Source: JAVJRN01 sp040218415
Lineage (GTDB): Bacteria; Bacteroidota; Bacteroidia; Cytophagales; Cyclobacteriaceae
Assembly: GCA_040218415.1 (NCBI GenBank)
Contig: JAVJRN010000065.1
Span: forward strand, 10,793-74,792
Reading direction: 5' to 3'
Length of the DNA: 64,000 nt
This document shows, in pieces, positions 18,303-27,846 of this stretch (position 1 is its first letter; each line of letters opens with the position of its first letter). A model generated the notes under the pieces. It was not told the DNA's origin and did no database searches. It saw only the letters and a program-made list of their open reading frames with translations. The position numbers and the translations under genes are program-made.

Positions 18303-21300
18303 ATGGCACAAGAATCAAGCAACACTTTGGAGGCAGGAACCTACGAGTTATTACGTAGTAGAATTGTGTCTACTGCCAATCAGCTCAAATCGCAGATACA
18401 AAAACTTAACGAGGAACGGAAAAATGTTTTCGGTACCATCGAAACAAAAGTTCTGGCCTCCGAGCGTATAACTACGAATAACAATTGCATTCCGTGGGAT
18501 ATGTTTTCTTTCGGATCAAAGTTTCTCTTCGGATACAATGTGCATGTGGGGCTAAGAAGTGAGGTGAAGATTGATGATGTCTTTAGTTTTTATGAATACC
18601 AATCGGACCATACATTTCATGAGCTCAACCTTAATTCGATTATAACCGATAGTGTTTTTCTTGACGATTTCCATAAACTATACAAATACTACAAAAACAC
18701 CCAATTCTTACGGTTTGCCTCTGTTGGGCCATTTTTTCACATGGTTTTTCGAACTGGAAAGGACGTTAATGACGTCAAGACTTTCAAGTGGCAGATCAAA
18801 GAAGAAAAGCTGATTTATATTGATAATCGCAGTGATCATGAATATAAATTTCCAGCACAATACGAGTTTGAGTGGAAAAGAACCCGACGGCAAGATTATC
18901 GTGATGGGCTACATCCGCATGTGTCGATAGAGGACCGAGTTTTTGTCGAATGTGTTGGAGGAGATTTAACCATTAAGGTAGAAGACAATACTGATGATGG
19001 TCAAGGTATTTATAGGGAAGATGTAGTTAATTCACTGCAGACACTTGATGATGCCGAATTTAGCTATTCTGTAGTTGGAAATTTGATATTGATAAAGGCT
19101 AAACCATACCAAGAAGGTGAGCGGTATTTTGTCTTTAACGAAAAATTGAAGGAAGTAAAACGGATAGACACCCTGTCCGAATCGGGCATATTATTGCCTG
19201 ATAATCAAGGATTGATATTTAGTAACGGCTATTATTTACAGTCTGGAGAGTTCAAGTTGTTTGATTTAAGTCTTCGTCACATGCTCTTCGAAAGGCGCAT
19301 CACTTCCCTGAATGGAGAGGATTTTATTTATGTCTTTTACAATAGAGAAAAGGGTATTTATCTGCTGCTGAACTATAATATTATATCTCAAAAAGTAGAA
19401 AATCCGATTGTTTGCCATGGTTTTACCACTTTTGAAAATGGCGAAATGTGCGTTTTTAAAGCAGATGATGAACCTAAAAAACACCATGCTATTCAAATAT
19501 GGCAAACGCCTTTTACAGGCGTAAACTTTCAGGCCGAAGAAAAATATGATTCTTTTTTGCAGAAAATCGGCAATAAGGAAGTCGTACGTGCCATGGCGGA
19601 ATGTCAAGAAATCATCAATCTCATTCATCGAGAGGAGATTTATTCAGATTTATACATCGATATCATTAAGAAAGCTACCGATACGATTGATACCTATCAT
19701 TGGCTCAACACCGAGGGGTATGACTTGGATGCACCGCTCAAAGAAATTCGTGGTGTGGCAGAATCTGCGGTAGATGAATACGAAAAAGTACGGAAAATTC
19801 GAGAGACCTCTGAGCATCGATTAGCAGAATTGGCCGAGTTACACAGCCAGATACTAAAAAAATCGAAAGCTTCTTTTGGGAAAATCACAGCTTATGTAAG
19901 TCTTCTTGGCGAGATAAGGTCGGTAAGAGGAGAGGTCATAAGTGCCAAGGATCTAAGATATATTGATCAGAAAAAACTTGCGTCATTTGATGCTGACTTA
20001 TCTGAAGCAGCTGATAATGTATCAGAATCATGTGTGAGATTTCTTGCACAGGATCATGCTTTGAAACCTTTTCATGATAAAATAGTCGAGTTTAAAACGA
20101 AAATAGATCAAATAAAAAAGGTAGTTGAAGCCAATGAACTACTCCAATCAGGAGAGCAAATTGCGCAGGAGTTAGACCTTTTAATTGAAACTGTAAGCAA
20201 TTTAAAAATTACAGATGCCACACAAACAACAGCCATCATTGAAGGTATTTCGGATATTTATGGAAGCTATAATCAGGTAAAAAATAAACTTTCGAATATT
20301 AGAAAAGGTCTGCTTGAATCGGAAGGTAAAGCGGAGTTTAATGCAACAATCAAGCTCTTGGAGCAAAGCGTATCCAATTATTTGGATATCTGTGACACCC
20401 CAGCCCAATGTGACGAATACTTGACGAAGTTGATTGTGCAGGTGGAGGAATTGGAAGGAAAATTTTCTGAATTCGACGAGTTCATTGACTTGATTTCTCA
20501 AAAGCGTGAAGAGGTATACAATGCCTTCGAATCAAAAAAACTCTACCTAACCGAGCAAAGAAACAAAAAGGCAAATCAGCTATTTCAAGCCGCTGAAAGA
20601 GTTCTGAGCGCCATTCGCAATAAGTCCGGTACGCTCAAATCCAAGCAAGACATCAATGGTTACTTTGCTTCAGATTTAATGGTGGAGAAAATCAGATCGA
20701 TTTCCGATCAACTACTTTCGATAGGAGAGACTGTAAAGTCGGACGACTTAACCAGTCAGTTGAAAACGATCAAGGAGGATGTGCTGCGTCAATTAAAAGA
20801 CAAACATGAACTTTTTGCTGCTGGAGACAATATTATGCAGATGGGAAACCATCAGTTTTTCACGAATAACCTCACGCTTGATTTAAGCATGGTAGTGAAA
20901 AATAAAGTACCACATTATCACCTTGCAGGAACAGATTTTTACGAGGTGATAAAAAACGACCAACTCGCCGCACTTTCTCATCTCTGGGATCAATCGTTGA
21001 TTTCCGAAAACAGTGGTGTATACCGTGCTGAGTATTTGTCTATTTCGCTTTTTGAGTCAATGAGATTGTCAAAACTAGTCCATGAAGAAAAGACGATCAG
21101 TTTAGAAACTTACCAATTGATGAGTGAAGCGGAAAAAGTGTTTTTTGTGCAAAGGCAAATGGCTACTCGTTATGGCGAGGGCTACATCAAGGGTGTTCAT
21201 GAATTTGATACCCTCTTGATTCTAAATGAAATCATTTCTCTCAGCCAGTTTGCTGGTCTATTAAAATATGATCCTGACGTAAGAGCTCTGGCAAAATTTT

Positions 21301-23189
21301 TCTGGAATTCTTGCATAGCTGACGAGACTAAAAAGCTCTATGAACGTCAGATAAAAGCTGCGGCACTCATTTTATCCGTCTTTCCTTATTCGAGGGAATT
21401 CGAAGGGATTGTCAATGACTTGAAAAACGAGGTTCAATCTCAGGAACCAAAGTTTTATGATGTCAAAACAGACTACTTAGCGGTTGCGCAGTATATTTTC
21501 GATCAGTTTTCCGAAGGAGATTATTTTATTGTCAGTCAAGTAGCGTCCGAGTGCCACCAACTCTTTTTGAATCATTTAAAGCAAAGCAAAGCCGATACCC
21601 AATTTACAGCTTCTTTGAAAGGCCTTAGCGATACGCCTGCCTTGTCTATGAGGATGATCCGACAGTGGCTTTCCGCGTTCATTAAGGAAATTGACCAACC
21701 TCATTTTTTGGATTATGCTGATGAAGTCGCTGCGCTGTTATTTTATGAAGATTACAGTGAAATTTATGTCAAAAAAGTAAGTCTATACAAGACAATCGAA
21801 GGCTTAAAAGGCTCACACAAATTAATAGAAGATGGGAAATACACTTTTCATCTAAATAATTTTTTCAAAAGATTATCAGCGTTTATCAGGGTAGATGTTC
21901 CTGCTTTTAAGCAGTTAGCGGCCCTTAAAAAGAGCTTATCTGAAGACTATCGTACTGAACTAAGACTTCATGAGTTTAAACCGCGTGTACTCTCTTCTTT
22001 TGTTAGAAATCAGCTGATCGATAGTGTTTATTTCCCGCTAATTGGAGCTAACCTAGCCAAGCAAATAGGAACAGCCGGAGAGAATAAGAGAACCGATTTA
22101 ATGGGTTTGCTTTTGCTAGTTTCTCCGCCCGGCTATGGTAAAACAACGCTTATGGAGTATATCGCCAGCAGGCTTGGGGTTATTTTTATGAAGATCAATG
22201 GACCAGCCATTGGTCACGAAGTGACTTCATTAGATCCTGCTGATGCGCCGAACGCTGCTTCTGCTGAGGAATTACAAAAGCTGAATTTGTCTTTTGAAAT
22301 GGGCAATAATGTGATGATTTATCTGGATGATATCCAGCATTGTAATCCCGAATTTCTTCAAAAGTTTATCTCCATGTGTGATGCGCAGCGCAAAATCGAA
22401 GGAGTATACAAAGGCAAGACCAAAACATATGATTTTCGTGGAAAAAAGGTTTGTGTAGTCATGGCAGGCAATCCTTATACCGAGTCTGGAGATAAGTTTC
22501 AAATTCCAGATATGCTTTCCAATCGAGCAGATATTTATAATCTTGGTGATGTCATAGGAGACTCTGAAGAGGCTTTTAAAATGAGCTACATTGAGAATTG
22601 CCTTACTTCTAATCAAATTTTAAGTCGTTTGGTGTCGAAAAGCCTTTCCGATGTTCGAACTGTTATTAAGTTAGCAGAGCAAGGTTCTGGTGAAGGACTA
22701 AAATTTGAAGTCAACCACACAGCTGAAGAACTTCAGGAATATGTTTCAGTTATTAAGCATTTGATGAGGGCTAGAGATGTTGTACTCGCCGTGAACAGCC
22801 AGTACATCGCATCAGCGGCGATGGCTGAGGAGTATAGAGTAGAGCCTGCTTTTAAACTCCAAGGGTCATATCGAGACATGAATAAGCTTGCTGAAAAAAT
22901 ACTCCCTATGATGAATGAAGCTGAGGTGGAGACAATCATACAATCGCACTACGAAAATGAGTCACAGACCTTGACATCAAATGCGGAGGCGAATTTGCTG
23001 AGATTTAAACAACTAACTGGAGTGCTGAGCCCAGAGCAATCTGATCGTTGGCGGTATATTATTGGCGTTTTCGCTGAAAAGCAAAAGCAATTAGGCTATG
23101 GCCAAAACGCAAAACTTGTCGAGGGTATTGATGCTATTGCCAACAATCTCAAAGGAATATTGGATAAAATACAACAGAATAAACCTTAA
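18303..23189 (+). CDS. Giant AAA+ ATPase ('DNA repair ATPase' type) of the PspA/flotillin locus
   Basis: The 1,628-residue protein has an N-terminal coiled-coil start, a region of about 110-430 with beta-rich repeats, long helical coiled coils (about 430-850), a mostly helical middle and a C-terminal AAA+ module. Walker A is PPGYGKTT (Lys1280) and Walker B is NVMIYLDDIQH (Asp1342-Asp1343). A later VVMAGNP segment resembles sensor 1. Database entries for this family are often labelled DNA repair ATPase, but there is no nuclease or helicase signature here. Its position between flotillin and DUF4178/DUF350 genes suggests work on membrane complexes (inference). The ATPase part most resembles MoxR/SpoVK-type AAA. 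No signal peptide or membrane segment is seen, so it is cytoplasmic. Confidence 0.88.
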   Translation: MAQESSNTLEAGTYELLRSRIVSTANQLKSQIQKLNEERKNVFGTIETKVLASERITTNNNCIPWDMFSFGSKFLFGYNVHVGLRSEVKIDDVFSFYEYQSDHTFHELNLNSIITDSVFLDDFHKLYKYYKNTQFLRFASVGPFFHMVFRTGKDVNDVKTFKWQIKEEKLIYIDNRSDHEYKFPAQYEFEWKRTRRQDYRDGLHPHVSIEDRVFVECVGGDLTIKVEDNTDDGQGIYREDVVNSLQTLDDAEFSYSVVGNLILIKAKPYQEGERYFVFNEKLKEVKRIDTLSESGILLPDNQGLIFSNGYYLQSGEFKLFDLSLRHMLFERRITSLNGEDFIYVFYNREKGIYLLLNYNIISQKVENPIVCHGFTTFENGEMCVFKADDEPKKHHAIQIWQTPFTGVNFQAEEKYDSFLQKIGNKEVVRAMAECQEIINLIHREEIYSDLYIDIIKKATDTIDTYHWLNTEGYDLDAPLKEIRGVAESAVDEYEKVRKIRETSEHRLAELAELHSQILKKSKASFGKITAYVSLLGEIRSVRGEVISAKDLRYIDQKKLASFDADLSEAADNVSESCVRFLAQDHALKPFHDKIVEFKTKIDQIKKVVEANELLQSGEQIAQELDLLIETVSNLKITDATQTTAIIEGISDIYGSYNQVKNKLSNIRKGLLESEGKAEFNATIKLLEQSVSNYLDICDTPAQCDEYLTKLIVQVEELEGKFSEFDEFIDLISQKREEVYNAFESKKLYLTEQRNKKANQLFQAAERVLSAIRNKSGTLKSKQDINGYFASDLMVEKIRSISDQLLSIGETVKSDDLTSQLKTIKEDVLRQLKDKHELFAAGDNIMQMGNHQFFTNNLTLDLSMVVKNKVPHYHLAGTDFYEVIKNDQLAALSHLWDQSLISENSGVYRAEYLSISLFESMRLSKLVHEEKTISLETYQLMSEAEKVFFVQRQMATRYGEGYIKGVHEFDTLLILNEIISLSQFAGLLKYDPDVRALAKFFWNSCIADETKKLYERQIKAAALILSVFPYSREFEGIVNDLKNEVQSQEPKFYDVKTDYLAVAQYIFDQFSEGDYFIVSQVASECHQLFLNHLKQSKADTQFTASLKGLSDTPALSMRMIRQWLSAFIKEIDQPHFLDYADEVAALLFYEDYSEIYVKKVSLYKTIEGLKGSHKLIEDGKYTFHLNNFFKRLSAFIRVDVPAFKQLAALKKSLSEDYRTELRLHEFKPRVLSSFVRNQLIDSVYFPLIGANLAKQIGTAGENKRTDLMGLLLLVSPPGYGKTTLMEYIASRLGVIFMKINGPAIGHEVTSLDPADAPNAASAEELQKLNLSFEMGNNVMIYLDDIQHCNPEFLQKFISMCDAQRKIEGVYKGKTKTYDFRGKKVCVVMAGNPYTESGDKFQIPDMLSNRADIYNLGDVIGDSEEAFKMSYIENCLTSNQILSRLVSKSLSDVRTVIKLAEQGSGEGLKFEVNHTAEELQEYVSVIKHLMRARDVVLAVNSQYIASAAMAEEYRVEPAFKLQGSYRDMNKLAEKILPMMNEAEVETIIQSHYENESQTLTSNAEANLLRFKQLTGVLSPEQSDRWRYIIGVFAEKQKQLGYGQNAKLVEGIDAIANNLKGILDKIQQNKP

Positions 23190-23193
23190 AAAA

Positions 23194-23343
23194 ATGACCA
23201 TTGAATTATTAAAGTCTATTTTAATCATCATCGTCGTTATTTTCCTTTTTGGACTCCTATTTAATGTTTTATTTCGAGTTGGATTGATTTTAATGATTTT
23301 GCTGGGCATACTTTATTTGTTCAAAAAGGTATTTGTTGAGTAG
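23194..23343 (+). CDS. 49-residue membrane peptide in the PspA/flotillin locus
   Basis: The reading frame extends upstream into the ATPase gene, but the ATG at 23194, five bases past the ATPase stop, gives a clean 49-residue product. It has two closely spaced hydrophobic stretches (LLKSILIIIVVIFLFGLLFN and GLILMILLGILYLF) and a basic end KKVFVE. It could form a membrane hairpin. The tight spacing on both sides supports co-translation with its neighbours. No family is recognised. Confidence 0.7.
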   Translation: MTIELLKSILIIIVVIFLFGLLFNVLFRVGLILMILLGILYLFKKVFVE

Positions 23344-23365
23344 TACTTAAGAAAATAAGAAAAAC

Positions 23366-23911
23366 ATGTTTAATCTATTTAAGAAGAAAAAAGAGGAGCC
23401 ATTGTACGATGTTACAAACCTCAGCGTGAAGGATCTCGATGTGGGATTTGTGTTTGATTATGACATGAAATCTTGGATAGTCAAAGAAGTTCTAGAGTAC
23501 GATTGGGGCAACAATAATTTTACGCGAGAGTATAAAGTAGATAGTGGTGATGAGGTTCGGTTTCTCGAAGTGGAGGATGATGACGAGTTGTTCATTGTTT
23601 TGTCCAATTCCATTAGCCTTAGGAAAATAGAAGAAGACGTGGCGGAAAAAATCCGGAAAAAAGGCAAATCACATAAGAAAATTCAGTTTGAAGAGGAAAC
23701 TTATTTCTTGGAGGAAGAATCAGCTGGATATTTTAAAAGTGCTGCCAAAAAAGGAGATGATTGGGAGGAGTTTATAACCTGGCAATATTTGAATGAAGAA
23801 GAAACCCGTGTCGTATCTTTGACACAGTGGGATGAGCAAAACATTGAAGCTTCGGCAGGGATAGTGGTAAAACCTTATCAGATATCTAACATAACACCAA
23901 GCGGAAATTAA
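23366..23911 (+). CDS. DUF4178 domain protein
   Basis: The 181-residue soluble acidic protein starts MFNLFKKKKEE and has the DUF4178 pattern: SVKDLDVGFVFDYDMKSWIVKEVLEYDWGNNNFTREYKV, then IQFEEETYFLEEESAGYF and DWEEFITWQYLNEEETRVVSLTQWDEQNIEASAGIVV. DUF4178 proteins are beta-rich and recur beside DUF350 and spermidine-synthase-like genes in many bacteria, but have no proven activity. Here the gene is the sixth of the co-oriented locus, between a membrane peptide and a lipoprotein. The basic N-terminus could contact membranes (inference). Confidence 0.8.
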   Translation: MFNLFKKKKEEPLYDVTNLSVKDLDVGFVFDYDMKSWIVKEVLEYDWGNNNFTREYKVDSGDEVRFLEVEDDDELFIVLSNSISLRKIEEDVAEKIRKKGKSHKKIQFEEETYFLEEESAGYFKSAAKKGDDWEEFITWQYLNEEETRVVSLTQWDEQNIEASAGIVVKPYQISNITPSGN

Positions 23912-23948
23912 TATGCTTCGATTGAACTAAAAACACAGTAATATTCAT

Positions 23949-24677
23949 ATGAAATACCAAATTCTAAAATATTTATGCTTGTTTACTTTGGCGTTTTTCG
24001 TCTCTTCATGTGGAGGTCCAAAGTATCAAAAAAATCCTTTAGATGTAATTGCTCGCGACTTGCCTAGTGATAAGCCTTTCACAGCGATACTCTATGACAT
24101 GGATGTAAAAGGTAATTTTATAGAGACGTATTATCATCAATATAAAATTGTGCAAGACGATGGTAATGGAAACTTAGACGAGTTCACCACAGGAATGCTC
24201 GAAGTGAGTAAGGAAACATTCAACAAGCATATCAATGACATGGGAATGGAGCTCATGGCGCGAGATAGCACGGGTCAGTTGAGTAAAGGGGCTGCACCTC
24301 CGGGTTACAACAATTATGTAGGGAATGAAAAATATGGCCAGTGGAAAACCGACAATAGCGGCAATAGTTTTTGGGCTTTTTACGGTCAATATGCTATGAT
24401 GTCAACCATGTTTAATATGATGGCTTACCCTGCTCGTAGAAGTTACTACAACGATTGGCGAGGAGGCTATGCGGGAACTGGTCGAGGTTATTATGGGCCG
24501 TCAAATGGTGGAAGCAGCTACTATGGCACTAATAGCGCTCATGGCCGTAGTACAAAACCTAGTTCAAGTTGGAGCAAAAAGAGATCTTCATTTAGACAAA
24601 ATGTAGCTTCTAGAACCTCGAGATCATCTTCGAGTTCAAGTGGATATCGTTCCCGAAGCGGATCCTACGGAAAATAA
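23949..24677 (+). CDS. Lipoprotein with Ser/Gly/Tyr-rich basic tail, unknown function
   Basis: The 242-residue product has a lipoprotein signal peptide (FVSSCGG, Cys21). A small folded region (about 28-160) includes LPSDKPFTAILYDMDVKGNFIETYYHQYKI. A low-complexity tail (about 160-242) is rich in Ser, Arg, Gly and Tyr and net positive, containing runs of Ser. A lipoprotein or small secreted protein with a Gly/Ser-rich tail is recurrent in DUF350/DUF4178 neighbourhoods, but I do not recognise a named domain here. The positive tail could bind anionic lipids or cell-wall polymers (inference). It lies 37 bases after the DUF4178 gene. Confidence 0.75.
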   Translation: MKYQILKYLCLFTLAFFVSSCGGPKYQKNPLDVIARDLPSDKPFTAILYDMDVKGNFIETYYHQYKIVQDDGNGNLDEFTTGMLEVSKETFNKHINDMGMELMARDSTGQLSKGAAPPGYNNYVGNEKYGQWKTDNSGNSFWAFYGQYAMMSTMFNMMAYPARRSYYNDWRGGYAGTGRGYYGPSNGGSSYYGTNSAHGRSTKPSSSWSKKRSSFRQNVASRTSRSSSSSSGYRSRSGSYGK

Positions 24678-24707
24678 ACCTTACCATCCAACCTCACTTA
24701 TCATCCA

Positions 24708-25568
24708 ATGCAAATACTCGATAACGTACTTACTAGTCTCACCTACATTGTTGCCAGTTTTATTCTTTTTTTTGTTGGGAAGTTGGTTTATCAACTTTTT
24801 CATCCAAAAATTAAAGTGGCTCATGAGCTGGTTGAAAAGGACAACCTAGCATTTTCCGTTGCGCATGTTGGCTATTTTGTAGGGCTCCTATTGGCTATAG
24901 GCAGTGCAGTGATGGGCGAGTCGTATGGTTTGGTCAATGACTTGATCAATATTGGTATTTACGGTGCGCTATCTATCGTGCTACTCAACCTATCGTTGAT
25001 CATCAATGATAAGTTGATTTTATCAAAATTTGACTTAAAGAAGGAAATCATAGATGATCAGAACTTGGGTTCTGGTATTGTAGAAGGTGCCAATGGGATC
25101 GCTACAGGATTGGTGGTATTGGGCGCCATACATGGTGAAGGATTTGGGGTTGGCGGACCGATAGTCACTGCTGTCTGTTACTGGATACTTGGTCAGTTGA
25201 TTTTATTCATTACCACTTTCGTGTATAATGCCATCACTCCATACGATATTCATGAGCATATCGAAAAGAAAAATACCGCAGTGGCCATCGGCTATGCAGG
25301 CGCTATTATTGCCATTGCGAACCTGATCCGTTTTGCATTGATGCATGATTTTGAAAGCTGGGTGATTACTCTACAGGACGTAGCAATAGATGTGACGATC
25401 GGGTTGATATTTTTGCCAATCGCACGTTTTGTTACCGATAAAATATTGCTTCCAGGACAAAATATTACTGATGAGATTGTGAATCAAGAGCATCCTAACT
25501 GTGGAGCTGCGCTGGTGGAGGCATTCGCATATATTGGTGGTTCAGTATTGATTTGTTGGGCGTTATAG
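24708..25568 (+). CDS. DUF350 integral membrane protein (two tandem DUF350 units)
   Basis: The 286-residue protein has about eight membrane segments arranged as repeated units. Each begins with an acidic E(L/I)(V/I) stretch before an amphipathic segment (HELVEKDNLAFSVAHVGYF, KEIIDDQNLGSGIVEGANG, HEHIEKKNTAVAIGYAGA, DEIVNQEHPNCGAALVEAF). This fits two DUF350 domains in tandem. DUF350 proteins are thought to be inner-membrane proteins of unknown transport or scaffold role. The downstream spermidine-synthase-like gene starts four bases later, so the two are likely translated together. Confidence 0.85.
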   Translation: MQILDNVLTSLTYIVASFILFFVGKLVYQLFHPKIKVAHELVEKDNLAFSVAHVGYFVGLLLAIGSAVMGESYGLVNDLINIGIYGALSIVLLNLSLIINDKLILSKFDLKKEIIDDQNLGSGIVEGANGIATGLVVLGAIHGEGFGVGGPIVTAVCYWILGQLILFITTFVYNAITPYDIHEHIEKKNTAVAIGYAGAIIAIANLIRFALMHDFESWVITLQDVAIDVTIGLIFLPIARFVTDKILLPGQNITDEIVNQEHPNCGAALVEAFAYIGGSVLICWAL

Positions 25569-25572
25569 ACTT

Positions 25573-27108
25573 TTGAAATACACCAGCACTTTACTTAAGG
25601 TTGCCTTATTTGCTACTGGTTTATCCGGTATTGTTTCCGAATACACTTTATCCACTCTTGCCACATATTTCTTAGGAGACTCTGTTTTCCAGTGGACAAT
25701 GATTGTTTCGGTCATGCTTTTCTCCATGGGCCTGGGGAGTCGATTGAGTAAAAAATTTGAAACGAACCTTATGGAGCGTTTCGTTCTCATCGAATTCGGA
25801 TTATCGTGTATCGCATCTAATGTTACCTTGATTGTATACTCAGTATTTGCTGTCTACGGACAAACTGCCATTGTTATCTACGGGCTTTGCATCACTATTG
25901 GTCTATTTATCGGGATGGAAATTCCCATCGTTATCCGACTCAACGAACAATTCCAAAGTCTTAAAGTCAATATATCTTCCGCACTGGAAAATGATTATTA
26001 TGGGAGTTTAGCAGGAGGTGTTTTTTTTGCATTCATCGGCTTGCCATATTTAGGCTTGACGTATACGCCTCCAATTTTAGGAGCCGTCAATTTCTTTGTG
26101 GCTTTGGTACTCATCTATGCTGTATGGGAGGAAGTTAAAGCCCAGAAGAAACGATTCATTCTATATTCTGGCATTGTTTTGCTCATTCTACTTTTGAATC
26201 TCATTTTCTCACAGCGAATCGTTGAGTGGGGAGATAAAATCAGGTACCAGGATAGAGTCGTTTACAGTGAGCAGAGTCGATATCAGAAAATAATTTTGAC
26301 TTATGACAGAGGTGATTTTTGGCTTTTTCTCAACGGACATCAACAACTGAGTTCCTTTGATGAGGCCATGTATCACGAACCACTCGTGCACCCTGCCATG
26401 TTACTTCAGGGAGACACACGTCGAGTTTTGGTTTTGGGTGGGGGAGATGGTGCAGCAGTCCGAGAAGTATTGAAATACGAACAAGTCGAAGAAATTACCT
26501 TGGTCGATCTTGATCCGGCGGTTACTTCGCTCGCGTCTAATCACTCCGCCTTGGTTCAAATCAATAAAAATTCGCTAGCAGACCCAAAAGTGCGAATAAT
26601 CAACCAAGACGGGTTCACTTTTTTGGCAGATATAACAAAAAAGTACGATGTAATTATCGCAGATTTTCCTGATCCTAGAACTGTAGATTTGGGTCGGTTA
26701 TATTCTTTGGAGTTTTATCAATTATGCTACGCTGCATTGACCCAACATGGTGTGTTTGTTACTCAGGCCGGAAGTCCATATTATGCAACACAGGCTTTTC
26801 ATTGTATTGAAAAAACCATAAAAGCAGCCGGTTTCAATCCATTGCCCTTGCACAATCAAGTAGTGACCTTGGGCGAATGGGGCTGGATCATAGGCGTTAA
26901 AAACTCTCGTAAAAACCTTCAGCACGCTGTGCAAAATTTATCATTGGATCATGTGCAGACGGCTTGGCTTACGGAAGATGCACTCACACTGATCAGCTCG
27001 TTTGGTGGGAAGATATTTGATCAGCCAACTGAGTTGATTGAAATCAACAGATTGCATGATCCGGTACTTTTCAAATACTACATGAATGGACGTTGGGATG
27101 TTTATTGA
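25573..27108 (+). CDS. Membrane-anchored spermidine-synthase-like aminopropyltransferase
   Basis: The 511-residue protein starts at a TTG four bases after the DUF350 stop. Its first ~220 residues contain about six to seven membrane segments. A spermidine-synthase domain follows, with the decarboxylated-SAM site GGGDG (residues 289-293), VDLDP (312-316, acidic pair) and DFPDP (364-368, in place of the usual D-S-T-D-P), so the catalytic aspartates appear intact. Ordinary spermidine synthases are soluble, about 280-310 residues. The membrane part suggests a membrane-bound or lipid-linked amine acceptor (inference). The facing minus-strand speD gene could supply decarboxylated SAM. The downstream neighbour is a DUF2461 gene. 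Confidence 0.88.
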   Translation: MKYTSTLLKVALFATGLSGIVSEYTLSTLATYFLGDSVFQWTMIVSVMLFSMGLGSRLSKKFETNLMERFVLIEFGLSCIASNVTLIVYSVFAVYGQTAIVIYGLCITIGLFIGMEIPIVIRLNEQFQSLKVNISSALENDYYGSLAGGVFFAFIGLPYLGLTYTPPILGAVNFFVALVLIYAVWEEVKAQKKRFILYSGIVLLILLLNLIFSQRIVEWGDKIRYQDRVVYSEQSRYQKIILTYDRGDFWLFLNGHQQLSSFDEAMYHEPLVHPAMLLQGDTRRVLVLGGGDGAAVREVLKYEQVEEITLVDLDPAVTSLASNHSALVQINKNSLADPKVRIINQDGFTFLADITKKYDVIIADFPDPRTVDLGRLYSLEFYQLCYAALTQHGVFVTQAGSPYYATQAFHCIEKTIKAAGFNPLPLHNQVVTLGEWGWIIGVKNSRKNLQHAVQNLSLDHVQTAWLTEDALTLISSFGGKIFDQPTELIEINRLHDPVLFKYYMNGRWDVY

Positions 27109-27161
27109 CTGCAATGAGCTTTTACCCAGAATAATTCAAACCCCTCGTCTTCCTATGTGTT

Positions 27162-27842
27162 ATGAAAAAAAGCGAGATGGATTTTCAAAAATTATATGAC
27201 TTTTTACGAGAATTAAATACGAGTGACAACAACGATAAAAGCTGGATGGACGATCATCGTGATGGATACGAAGAAGTCCGAGACAGTTACATTTCGTTTC
27301 TTGATGACCTAAACTCATATTTTAAACAAACAGATCCTAACTACCAGGACACCACTGGGCGAAGAGCGATCAATCGGATCAATAACAATAAAATGTTTCA
27401 TCCTGAAAAACCCACTTATAAAGATCATTTTGGGGCTTCATTGGATAAGGCTGAAAATAAGGCTGAATTTTATATTCATCTAGGGATAAATACCTCATTT
27501 GTAGCGTGTGGATTTTATCATGTGCCGAACGACAAACTGAAATTAATCCGTCAAGAAATTGATTATAATGGAAGCGAGCTAGAAAAAATTCTTAATCATC
27601 AGGATTTCAAAAAAACCTTTGGAGGTCTTTGGACAGGCGATTCTTTAAAAACTTCCCCTAAGGGCTATTCAAGCGATCATCCAAGAATAGAGTGGATCAG
27701 ATTAAAAAGTTTTGTGGTGCAAAAAGACTTCACCGAGCACGAAGTGGTCAATGGAGGATTTAAAGAACAATTGATTCAACTTTATGAACTCATGCTTCCT
27801 TTCAGAAGGTTTTTGGATATGGCTGTAGATGAACCAGCATAA
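27162..27842 (+). CDS. DUF2461 family protein
   Basis: The 226-residue soluble protein has the DUF2461 layout: a start with LYDFLRELNTSDNNDKSWMDDHRDGYEEVRDSYISFLDDL, then RRAINRINNNKMFHPEKPTYKDHFGASLD, FYIHLGINTSFVACGFYHVPNDKLKLIRQEID and a C-terminal DF-rich part. The function of DUF2461 is unknown. It ends four bases before the stop of the convergent spermidine-synthase paralogue, so it may mark the end of the transcript that begins with the YbjN gene. The link to the locus is positional only. Confidence 0.88.
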   Translation: MKKSEMDFQKLYDFLRELNTSDNNDKSWMDDHRDGYEEVRDSYISFLDDLNSYFKQTDPNYQDTTGRRAINRINNNKMFHPEKPTYKDHFGASLDKAENKAEFYIHLGINTSFVACGFYHVPNDKLKLIRQEIDYNGSELEKILNHQDFKKTFGGLWTGDSLKTSPKGYSSDHPRIEWIRLKSFVVQKDFTEHEVVNGGFKEQLIQLYELMLPFRRFLDMAVDEPA

Positions 27843-27846
27843 TTAA

